DNA of 53,015 nt from Chloroflexota bacterium (GTDB lineage: Bacteria > Chloroflexota > Anaerolineae > Aggregatilineales > J027), in contig JACRBG010000004.1 of the NCBI GenBank assembly GCA_016234595.1, positions 1 to 53,015 of the forward strand. The letters are read 5' to 3'. Position 1 is the first letter of the stretch; every line of letters begins with the position of its first letter. Made by a program: the position numbers and the translations under genes. The notes beneath the pieces were generated by a model. It made no database searches. It was not told the origin of the DNA and saw nothing but the letters and a program-made list of their open reading frames with translations. Positions 26,199 through 33,209 of the stretch are shown here, in pieces.

Positions 26199-27010
26199 AA
26201 AGCGATCTACTTGCTTGGCCCACTTTCTTGGCTCAACATCTGCACGCTGACCCCTTGTTCTGCCTTACCAACACCGTTGTTTGGCTCGACCCCTTGTGGT
26301 CAGCCGACGAGGATGGGGATGACTTTAGCACGGCCCTGGTGACCCTACGGCGGGTGTTCCCGGCGATTTATACCCAAGCCATCGAAATGCTACGTGATCA
26401 GCAGTCGGTTGCCACGATCGAAAACATGCTTTGCGGTGAACTCAACCGCATGGGCTTGCCAGTGGATGAACTGGTCTATTTGAGTTACGGCATCCCGCTG
26501 CCTGCCTATGGGGTTGACCTCACCGACAGCGGATTTTATGAGGAACATCCCGACCTGCTCCCCCTGTTAGCGCTGTTTGGGATTGCACCCGATACGGTGA
26601 TCCCCGAACACGCCTACCTCATGGGGCAGACTTTAGGCGATGCCCTCGGCCAACAGCCCGATGGGCGTTATCAGCCGGTAGGTTGGCTCCTGTTATGGCT
26701 GTTTGCTTGGACGGGCAATTCCATCATGGACTTGACCTATGAATACATGGCGGAGTACGAGATGCTGGCATGGACACCCGAAGAGGTTGCCGTGGCCCTC
26801 GACATGATCCACCAAGCTGATGAACTGATGGCTCATGTCAGCGCGGGTCAAGCGTTGTTACTCAGCCAGCCCGCCTTGATGAAGACCCTCGCACAGAATA
26901 TCCGCCGCTTGGAGACGGCACTGAAGAAAGGACAAAAATATGACACTGGCCGATTGGAATGGCCGCCTCTTGCAGACGGCTTTACAGGAACCACCGAGTC
27001 TGACGCTTGA
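26195..27010 (+). CDS. PRTRC-associated protein, possibly protein F-like
   Basis: A 271-residue acidic helical protein. Features are WLDPLWSADEDGDD near the N-terminus, a middle with VGWLLLWLFAWTGNSIMDLT, and WTPEEVAVALDMIHQADELM. The gene position between PRTRC C and PRTRC B fits protein F of that cassette, and the GN-x-x-x-D/W-x-PEEV pattern is compatible with it, but I am not certain. The 4-base overlap with the preceding gene and the 71-base overlap with PRTRC B indicate strong coupling. Confidence 0.55.
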   Translation: MKSDLLAWPTFLAQHLHADPLFCLTNTVVWLDPLWSADEDGDDFSTALVTLRRVFPAIYTQAIEMLRDQQSVATIENMLCGELNRMGLPVDELVYLSYGIPLPAYGVDLTDSGFYEEHPDLLPLLALFGIAPDTVIPEHAYLMGQTLGDALGQQPDGRYQPVGWLLLWLFAWTGNSIMDLTYEYMAEYEMLAWTPEEVAVALDMIHQADELMAHVSAGQALLLSQPALMKTLAQNIRRLETALKKGQKYDTGRLEWPPLADGFTGTTESDA

Positions 27011-27644
27011 GTTTTACAGTTATGGCGTCCTGCTGCGGAAACGGATTGGGGAATCCGTCAGCGAATATGCGGTTGACCCTAGTCAAGTCGCGGCGGCGCT
27101 GGCGGCGAAAGTTACCTTTGATACAGGGTTACTGAACGCCCCAACCCTGTTGGTGCGACAAGAAGGGTTACGGAAACTGGTCGTGGAATATCGTGCCCCC
27201 CAAAAGATTGGTTTGTATGTCGATGGATCGGACATCCCCTTGCGGGTGCCCATGCCGGGGCTGTTGCTGATGCGCTACACCATTGACCACGAGCGCCCGA
27301 AATACGGGGTCTATGCCGTCAAGAAGCGCCCCGACACGTTGGCTATACCGCTGTTTAGTGCGCCGCTACCGAATGTGGGGACGATGGGAGGCATCTGTTG
27401 GGGAACAGTGCGTCTGGCATCGCAGCAAGCCTTGCAGGGCTGCACCCTACGCGAGGATTGGTCGGTGTTGTTGGGATCACCGTTTGGCGATCACAGTGTC
27501 AACGGCAAATCTCAATCTCACCCCGCCGACATTCGTCAACTACTGATTGCCCTCGAAAAACGCAAGGCCCGTGTTTATCCGAAGCGTGACCTTGTGCCAT
27601 TGGGCCAGACCTTGGCAGAGATGATGACGGAGGTGTGGCGATGA
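26940..27644 (+). CDS. PRTRC system protein B
   Basis: A 234-residue protein whose layout matches PRTRC protein B: beta-rich N-terminus (LTLEFYSYGVLLRKRIGESV), LLMRYTIDHERPKYGVYAVK, an APLPNVGTMGGICWGTVRL segment (usually P-H-P-N-V followed by G-x-I-C-x-G), and a C-terminal W-x-x-LLGSPFGDHSVNG with FGD/H near FTHAN of other members. Function is unknown. It starts within the end of the preceding gene, and its stop overlaps the ThiF start (ATGA), the tight packing expected of this cassette. Confidence 0.75.
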   Translation: MTLADWNGRLLQTALQEPPSLTLEFYSYGVLLRKRIGESVSEYAVDPSQVAAALAAKVTFDTGLLNAPTLLVRQEGLRKLVVEYRAPQKIGLYVDGSDIPLRVPMPGLLLMRYTIDHERPKYGVYAVKKRPDTLAIPLFSAPLPNVGTMGGICWGTVRLASQQALQGCTLREDWSVLLGSPFGDHSVNGKSQSHPADIRQLLIALEKRKARVYPKRDLVPLGQTLAEMMTEVWR

Positions 27645-28417
27645 ACCTCTTTAATCCGCATCTCCATTTGCGGGAAATGGTCATCGTCGGGGCAGGGGGG
27701 ACAGGCGCTCAAATTGCCCGTAGTGTGGCCCGTATGATGTATGACATGCGGCGGGCACAGTTGGATCCTCCCTTGCTGCGATTGATTGACCCCGATAGCG
27801 TGACCGAAAAGAATGTGGGTCGCCAATTATTCACCGCGGCGGATGTGGGCCAGCCTAAAGCGGTTGTTTTGATGCGGCGTTTCAATTTGGCGCTGGGTTT
27901 GGATGTGTCGGCAGTCGTTGAGCCATTTGAGGCTGAACGGCATCTCACCAGCCGTCATCACTCGTCCGTCCTGCTGATTGGCGCAGTGGATAATGAACGA
28001 GCGCGACAGCAATTAGCCGCCGCGGAAGGGGTGTTGTGGCTCGATTGTGGCAACTTTACCAATGCCGGACAGGTGGTCTTGGGCAATACGGGCCAACGTG
28101 AACGGGTGCTGCAACAATTGGCAGCCAATACCCCGGTTTATCGCTATTTGCCGAATGCCGCTTTGCTGTTTCCACAGTTGCTCGAACCTGAACCACCCGT
28201 CGTCCCGTCCCTGTTGTCCTGTGCCGATTTGATGGCTGTCGGGGAGCAGGGTTTGGTGGTGAATGATCTCATCGCCGCCATTGCCAGTCAGTACATTTGG
28301 AAATTGCTCTATCGCCAGCCCATTCAGTCGTTCGCCAGCTTCATAGATGGGGACAGCCTTGCGGTGCGTTCGCCCATGATTTGTCGCGATGAACTCCTGC
28401 CGTATTTGACCGCCTGA
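27641..28417 (+). CDS. PRTRC system ThiF/E1-like protein
   Basis: A 258-residue E1-like adenylyltransferase-fold protein. I use ATG 27641, which overlaps the PRTRC B stop, rather than GTG 27635. MVIVGAGGTGAQIARSVARM is the nucleotide-binding loop; RLIDPDSVTEKNVGRQLFTAADVGQPKAVVLMRR is the classic ThiF segment (in parts: D-x-D-x-V, then N-x-x-RQ). A later DCGNFTNAGQVVLGN matches the region after the usual catalytic cysteine site. The classical CxxC zinc pairs of ThiF/MoeB are absent. It may activate a small protein or peptide of the cassette; the substrate is unknown. Confidence 0.85.
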   Translation: MNLFNPHLHLREMVIVGAGGTGAQIARSVARMMYDMRRAQLDPPLLRLIDPDSVTEKNVGRQLFTAADVGQPKAVVLMRRFNLALGLDVSAVVEPFEAERHLTSRHHSSVLLIGAVDNERARQQLAAAEGVLWLDCGNFTNAGQVVLGNTGQRERVLQQLAANTPVYRYLPNAALLFPQLLEPEPPVVPSLLSCADLMAVGEQGLVVNDLIAAIASQYIWKLLYRQPIQSFASFIDGDSLAVRSPMICRDELLPYLTA

Positions 28418-28781
28418 AATCCACTTTTCCATTCAATCTAAGTCTTCTAGAGGAGGTGTCCATGCTGACCCCACATGAGAATGAGCATGGCTCAAAGCTA
28501 CTGCGATTCTTAGTCGTCTCATTCACCTATGATAGGCGCGAATTTCCTATGATGCCCTCGCTTTGTCAACAAAAGCCCCCATAATAAGGAATTCGAGGAG
28601 GCATACATAAATGGAAGGCATCTATCGATAGACGGGCATCCGCAAAACTTCTTCAGCTTTGAAGTTTAGATTTTTCACCTACTCCTAAATCATAGTGAAT
28701 TCACGGGGGTGTACCCACTACAGAAATATCGTGATTGTGCTTATAATGTGGATGGATTGGTTGCTATAGTGAGATTGTTGA
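28418..28781 (+). other. Intergenic region with gene remnants
   Basis: It contains a 40-codon frame with a very good ribosome site (28462-28584), then a second GAGGAGG site at about 28598 followed by ATG and a stop after six codons. Two strong ribosome sites on truncated frames suggest 5' ends of cassette genes cut when the AraC/MFS pair arrived. A TATAAT box at 28743-28748 probably serves the AraC gene. Confidence 0.5.
28462..28584 (+). pseudogene. Truncated small frame with strong ribosome site
   Basis: AGGAGGTG precedes ATG 28462 at ideal distance. The 40-codon product starts MLTPHENEHGSKLLRFL and ends QQKPP. It is either a genuine micro-protein or, more likely, the 5' stump of a longer PRTRC-element gene whose remainder was deleted. 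Confidence 0.4.
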
Positions 28782-29636
28782 ATGTTTCATCAACTGAAAA
28801 TTGCCCCAACATCAATGTTTGAGGCAGATGTAAATTGCTTTTGGGCGCTTGAACAAGACCAAGCGAGCTATAACCGTGAGGAATTTGTACCTGATTCGTA
28901 CATTGAGGTGGTAATCAATGTAGGCGCACCGCTCATGTTGGAGACCGAGAGTGGACTGCTCGAACTACCGCGGGCGTTTGTGAACCCGATTCAGAATAAA
29001 CCGCTTCGATTTCGCGCTGCTGGCCTTAGCCAAGCGATTTCCATGAAGTTATATCCTTGGGCGGTGAAACCGATTTTGAATATTGATGCTAATCCATCAA
29101 CGGTGCATGTGATTGGCCTAGATGCAGAATGGCAGCGTTTCGCAGATGATTTGACGCAGATTGTCGCGCATCGAGGCTATGCAGAAGCGATTGACCGCTA
29201 TCAGGAATATGTCGGCGACATTGCTTATCGGCATAAGCACGATGTAACGCCAATCCGCACTGCCGGACATTTACTGCGACGCTCTGAGGGACAAATCCGC
29301 ATGACAGAACTGGCTGCGCAGAGCTACCTGTCGTTTAGTCAATTCGAGCGGCGCTTCAAACAGTACACTGCCGTTTCGCCCAAAACATATGCCCGGATTG
29401 TTCGTTTTGAAAACGTCCGTAATGCCTTGATGATGAATCCATCTGGCCGATTAGTTGATCTGGCGAACGATTATGGATACAGTGATCAAGCGCACCTGAT
29501 CCGTGAATTTAAGTCTTTCGCATCTTGCACACCACGCGACTTCGCTGCGAATGCGTCTGCCGATTTTGAACACCAAAAACATGAATATTGGTCTTGGCTC
29601 TTGAAGGAATCTCTGCAATCTGTCCGAACTGCTTGA
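28782..29636 (+). CDS. AraC-family transcriptional regulator
   Basis: A 284-residue regulator. The N-terminal part (FWALEQDQASYNREEFVPDSYIEVVINVG in pieces) is the sensor domain seen in DUF6597/AraC-type proteins. The C-terminal 100 residues hold two HTH motifs: IRMTELAAQSYLSFSQFERRF followed by KQYTAVSPKTYARIVRF, then LVDLANDYGYSDQAHLIREF and the C-terminal P-x-x-F. It is 81 bases upstream of an MFS pump on the same strand and probably controls it in response to the pump's substrate (inference). Local base composition and gene type differ from the PRTRC genes before it. Confidence 0.9.
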   Translation: MFHQLKIAPTSMFEADVNCFWALEQDQASYNREEFVPDSYIEVVINVGAPLMLETESGLLELPRAFVNPIQNKPLRFRAAGLSQAISMKLYPWAVKPILNIDANPSTVHVIGLDAEWQRFADDLTQIVAHRGYAEAIDRYQEYVGDIAYRHKHDVTPIRTAGHLLRRSEGQIRMTELAAQSYLSFSQFERRFKQYTAVSPKTYARIVRFENVRNALMMNPSGRLVDLANDYGYSDQAHLIREFKSFASCTPRDFAANASADFEHQKHEYWSWLLKESLQSVRTA

Positions 29637-29717
29637 TAAGTTGCCGATTTTATTCAATACTCCAAATAATCTTTCCCCGAAAATCCATGTGTATCGTCAT
29701 TACGAAAGGTTTTACAC

Positions 29718-30983
29718 ATGGAATCAACCACACAAAACGTCGAAAAAGGCATTGAACCCCAAGTTCTCATCTTCATTATCCTCACAGGGATTTTGACTTC
29801 TATCGGTTTCGGGATTATTACACCAGTCGCACCGTTCTTGATCAGCCGCTATGTCTCCGATCCAAATCAAGCTGGCATTGTGCTAGGCTGGCTAACTTCG
29901 ATTTTTGCCATTTGTCAGTTCCTGTCTGCTCCGGCACTTGGTGCATTGAGCGATAAATATGGACGTCGCGCTATTTTGCTCCTTTGCATTCTCGGTTCGG
30001 CTATTGGTTTTCTCTTGCTCGGTCTGGGCGGCGCTCTATGGGTGTTGTTCTTAGGGCGCATCATTGACGGCATCACAGGGGCCAATATGAGTGTCACTTT
30101 CGCCTTCATTGCTGACGTGACTCCGCCCGGTCAGCGTGGCAAGTTCTTTGGCATGATGGGTGCCATCATGGGCATCGGCTTTTTGGTTGGCCCAGCAGTC
30201 GGTGGTGTATTGGCGCGATTTGGGGTTGTAATACCCTTCTATGCCGCCGCCGCACTTACTTTCGTGAATGTCCTCTATGGGTTCTTCTTCATGCCAGAAA
30301 GCTTGCCTAAAGAGAAGCGTTCGCAGCTGAAAATGGCCGCGCTCAACCCATTCAGTGCTCTTGCCAATGTGCTATCCATACCTCCACTGCGCTGGTTGCT
30401 AGTTGCGATCTTCCTATATACGGTGCCATTCGCCGCGCTTTCCGTGAATATTAGCTTGCTTGCAAAAGATAATCTTCACTGGGACGCCGCAGGGATCGGT
30501 GTGATCTTCGCATCCGTTGGCATCACCGACATCTTAGTGCAAGGATTGCTGCTGCAAGTGTTGATGCACAACTTTGGCGAAAGTGCTGTCGCCATCGGCG
30601 GCCTCATTCTCGAAATCGTTGGATATATCCTCATGGCTTCAGTCGTGTTAGTCCTCTCACCTATCCCGATGATGGTCGGTACAATTGTGCTGGCAATGGG
30701 TGACGGTTTGCTTGGCCCTTCTCTGAATGGTTTGCTCTCGGGAGCAGCCGGAGCTGAAGCTCAAGGTCAAGTGCAAGGGGGCAACCAGTCTATGCAGTCC
30801 TTAGCGCGAATTATTGGGCCGTTTGTAGGTGGGCTGATGTATGTGAATATGGGTCATGCCTCGCCTTTTCTTAGTGGTGTTTTCATCACACTGCTGGCAA
30901 TTGCAGCAATCATGGTGGCACGCCCTAAGGTCAACCGCTTTGCACCTCTCAATGAACAATCCGCTCCTCCGAACTTGGTGTAA
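29718..30983 (+). CDS. MFS efflux transporter, TetA-like (DHA1)
   Basis: A 421-residue protein with 12 predicted transmembrane segments. Motif A is GALSDKYGRRAILLL after helix 2, and motif C-like glycine-rich sequence in helix 5 (GAIMGIGFLVGPAVGGVLA) marks drug/H+ antiporters. The closest recognisable group is the TetA/multidrug DHA1 branch, but I cannot state the substrate. A glycine-rich late helix and a short hydrophilic C-tail are normal. It is paired with the AraC regulator upstream; a hairpin follows at 31013-31042. It probably provides resistance or export cargo for the mobile element. Confidence 0.9.
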   Translation: MESTTQNVEKGIEPQVLIFIILTGILTSIGFGIITPVAPFLISRYVSDPNQAGIVLGWLTSIFAICQFLSAPALGALSDKYGRRAILLLCILGSAIGFLLLGLGGALWVLFLGRIIDGITGANMSVTFAFIADVTPPGQRGKFFGMMGAIMGIGFLVGPAVGGVLARFGVVIPFYAAAALTFVNVLYGFFFMPESLPKEKRSQLKMAALNPFSALANVLSIPPLRWLLVAIFLYTVPFAALSVNISLLAKDNLHWDAAGIGVIFASVGITDILVQGLLLQVLMHNFGESAVAIGGLILEIVGYILMASVVLVLSPIPMMVGTIVLAMGDGLLGPSLNGLLSGAAGAEAQGQVQGGNQSMQSLARIIGPFVGGLMYVNMGHASPFLSGVFITLLAIAAIMVARPKVNRFAPLNEQSAPPNLV

Positions 30984-31012
30984 AGTTTAAACTTGGCTTT
31001 TCGAATCATTAT

Positions 31013-31042
31013 GGGGAATCAAGCGCAATTGGGTCATTCCCC
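31013..31042 (+). terminator. Terminator after the MFS gene
   Basis: GGGGAAT pairs with ATTCCCC, followed by TTCTTAT. Stem of seven GC-rich pairs; the T tract is imperfect. Confidence 0.6.
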
Positions 31043-31086
31043 TTCTTATCTAGCCATGCGGAAATTTCGAGCGGAGTCTATATAAA

Positions 31087-31135
31087 AGCCGTGACTATTT
31101 GAACTAAGTAGTCACGGCTGGCCCCATCTTTTTTT
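31087..31135 (+). terminator. Strong hairpin between convergent genes
   Basis: A perfect 11-base stem AGCCGTGACTA/TAGTCACGGCT (31087-31097, 31109-31119) with a run of T at 31129-31135. It lies between the plus-strand MFS gene and the minus-strand small membrane protein, so it may serve both directions. Confidence 0.8.
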
Positions 31136-31143
31136 GCAGGCAT

Positions 31144-31521
31144 TTACCTATTTTGAGCGGTAGCCGTGGCGTCGAGTGCTGCTTGACGAACGGCTGTAGC
31201 TGCGCGAACGGCGTCCAGAGCCTGTTGGGTATAGGCTACCGCCAGCGTCTGTTGGTAGATTTCCGCTGGATTCGAGGTGCTCACCTGAGGCTGTGAGGGC
31301 GCTGGCTGGGTTAGGGGCGGCCAAGCCGTGTCGCGCAGATGGGGGGACGTGACCGGGGACTTGTCCGATGAATCTCCTAATTCAAGCCTCAACCAGAAAG
31401 GCATGGCTAAAAGCAAACAAATGCCCAGTGTCGTGAAGCTGAGGATAGCCAACCACATCCTGCCCCGACGTTTTTTTGATGTCTGAGCAGGTGATCGGGG
31501 ATGGGTACTTTGGGATTTCAT
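31144..31521 (-). CDS. Small single-pass membrane protein
   Basis: A 125-residue protein with a basic N-terminus, one transmembrane helix at about residues 22-44 (MWLAILSFTTLGICLLLAMPFW), a Pro/Ser/Thr-rich exposed linker, and a C-terminal Ala-rich helix (QQALDAVRAATAVRQAALDATATAQ). The family is not recognised. AGGAGGC in front of the ATG supports the start. It sits alone on the minus strand next to the relaxase genes and might be part of a transfer or entry-exclusion function, but nothing in sequence proves this. Confidence 0.6.
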   Translation of the reverse strand: MKSQSTHPRSPAQTSKKRRGRMWLAILSFTTLGICLLLAMPFWLRLELGDSSDKSPVTSPHLRDTAWPPLTQPAPSQPQVSTSNPAEIYQQTLAVAYTQQALDAVRAATAVRQAALDATATAQNR

Positions 31522-31585
31522 GGGGAAGCCTCCTTAACATAAATGGATGGGGTCGAATGTAGCGCCTGATGAGGTGGATCCCCTT

Positions 31586-32007
31586 CAAATATTAGAGGCC
31601 GAGTGGAAAATCTGGGTCGAGGAATGACTGTGGGCTGGTTGAATGCGCTGCCTTGCCGCAGCGCTTGCCGCCGTGAGGCGACCGACCTTTGCCCGCTGGG
31701 CGGTCGCCATGATCTCGAAGCGGGTCTAGTCGGAACGACTCACCCGCTTGCAGATCATAGCGAAAGGGCGCCAGCTAAAGCGCTGGCTCGCGCTGACGCG
31801 CGAGGTCGCAGGCACGGCCTTGCAGTCCGCGCCTCAACCGTGCCTCACCGCTTGCGCTGTCCTGAAAGCCCGTGTGGACGGGTGTTTTTACCGTCTCCAA
31901 GTTGTCCGTACGTCTGCAAGTCACTAGGGAGCCTCAGCCGCTGCTGCAAGCCCTATAATGAGCATCCCTCGAACGCCTGCGACTTTTTAGGAAGCCTCTA
32001 ATATTTG
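31586..32007. repeat. Hairpin array bounded by 14-bp inverted repeats
   Basis: Perfect inverted repeats CAAATATTAGAGGC (31586-31599) and GCCTCTAATATTTG (31994-32007) enclose 394 bases packed with consecutive stems: 31645-31664, 31678-31707, 31709-31758 (double stem with AAGCGGGT/ACCCGCTT), 31768-31787, 31787-31804 (CTCGCGC/GCGCGAG), 31810-31845 (AGGCACGG/CCGTGCCT) and 31869-31882, the last followed by TGTTTTTA. It could be a MITE-like unit, the transfer origin of the adjacent relaxase, or a structured RNA on the plus strand. No target-site duplication was obvious. Confidence 0.6.
31869..31889 (+). terminator. Terminator inside the hairpin array
   Basis: CCCGT-GTGG-ACGGG followed by TGTTTTTA. 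If functional it ends a plus-strand transcript that would contain the preceding six hairpins. Confidence 0.5.
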
Positions 32008-32075
32008 CACTGAATGGCAATACGGATGGGTTATATTGGCTTGCATCTGGTTGGATTTTGCGGAAAGAGATTGCC

Positions 32076-32543
32076 ATGCCCACCCCCTCTAAAAAGACTG
32101 TTCGTGCCCAGTTGTGGTTGACCCCGGAACTCAATCTACGTCTGGAACAGCTGCTGGCGACCCGTGACCGGGCTTACACCCGTGCTGACCTCATCCGCGA
32201 TGCCTTGCGCCACTATCTTGACCAAGAGGCTGAAGTTTTGGGGAGTAAAGCCCATCAGGTCAAAACCTTTCAAAAACAGACTGATGCCCTCCAAAATCTA
32301 CTCAAGGTCATGGAGCAAAGGCTTTTGGCGCTGCAACAAGCCCATTTGCAACTGTCGCTGCTGGTATTTTCAATTTTGGTTGGACATGTACGCGGTGTAG
32401 AACAGGTCGCCACCCAAAGCGGCCAGCCCTTGCCGCAGAAATCCGTCGCGACCCAAACCCTTCTTGAACATGCCTTGCGTTTGGCCCAGAGTGGGGAAGG
32501 GCGCTCGATGTTAGAGCAGATTTTAGGGCAGGGGGATGAATGA
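32076..32543 (+). CDS. Ribbon-helix-helix protein, MobC-like relaxase accessory
   Basis: A 155-residue protein from ATG 32076 (MPTPSKKTVRAQLWLTPELNLRLEQL), with GGAAAGAG upstream; the TTG at 32058 is a less likely start. The first 50 residues form a ribbon-helix-helix pattern: a beta strand VRAQLWLTPE, then helices LNLRLEQLLA and TRADLIRDALRHYLD. A long helical coiled-coil C-terminus follows. Such proteins bind oriT and help the relaxase in mobilisable elements. Its stop overlaps the relaxase start (ATGATG/TGA), so the two are coupled. Confidence 0.75.
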   Translation: MPTPSKKTVRAQLWLTPELNLRLEQLLATRDRAYTRADLIRDALRHYLDQEAEVLGSKAHQVKTFQKQTDALQNLLKVMEQRLLALQQAHLQLSLLVFSILVGHVRGVEQVATQSGQPLPQKSVATQTLLEHALRLAQSGEGRSMLEQILGQGDE

Positions 32544-33169
32544 TGGGTCAGACCCTCATCATTGCCAACCTGCGTTACATCAAGCCGAAGCGCACGGGAC
32601 GGGGGCAGGGGACTAAGGGCTTACGGAGTATGCTGAAGTACCTGCAATATCGCAATGACCGTCAGGGTCACATTCCATCGGGTAGCCAAGACCGCTGGGT
32701 GGATCGTGGTTTGGGTTTGCACCATCAAGCCATCCTTAAAAGCTGCACGGATCTGACAAGCCGCGAGGTCTTGGCATGGACGTATGTCATCAGCCCGGAA
32801 CCGGATTTGATGGCGCTCATCCCTGAAAAAGAACGCCGCCCATTCATCCAAGCCCTGACTGAGGATATTATCGAGGGCTACTATGCTGAACGTGGCTGTA
32901 CTGCGCCCTATGCCTATGTGGTGCATGAGGCGCTGACCCAAGATGGACGACCCCATACCCATACCCATGTGATATTGCCGGGAACGGCTCGCGATGACCT
33001 AGAAGGCTGGCAACCCTTCACCAATTTCCGTAGCAAGGGCCATTTGATGCTGTTGGATAGGATTGCAAATGGGGAACTCACACAGGCGCTGAATTTCAAG
33101 ATTGGGTTGGGTTGGCAAGGTGAATATGATGTTCAGGCCGCGCTGAGTACAACCATCGGCAGAAACTGA
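32540..33169 (+). CDS. Small HUH-type relaxase
   Basis: A 209-residue protein with YAYVVHEALTQDGRPHTHTH at residues 124-143: the HTHTH run (139-143) is a histidine-hydrophobic/X-histidine metal site of the HUH superfamily, preceded by a conserved beta strand. Candidate nucleophilic tyrosines lie at Y114/Y115 and in LKYLQY near residue 35. It has no helicase or primase extension and is short for a MOB relaxase, closer in size to minimal mobilisation or Rep-like HUH proteins. It follows the RHH accessory gene, which supports nicking at an origin in the upstream region. Confidence 0.7.
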   Translation: MMGQTLIIANLRYIKPKRTGRGQGTKGLRSMLKYLQYRNDRQGHIPSGSQDRWVDRGLGLHHQAILKSCTDLTSREVLAWTYVISPEPDLMALIPEKERRPFIQALTEDIIEGYYAERGCTAPYAYVVHEALTQDGRPHTHTHVILPGTARDDLEGWQPFTNFRSKGHLMLLDRIANGELTQALNFKIGLGWQGEYDVQAALSTTIGRN

Positions 33170-33209
33170 CATTCAAAAGCAATGATACACCCTGAGGCGA
33201 TAGTTATTG

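Noticed and set aside
31603-32001. 132-codon plus-strand open frame
   Set aside because: It lies entirely within the hairpin array, its product is Arg/Cys/Pro-rich without domain character, and there is no ribosome site.
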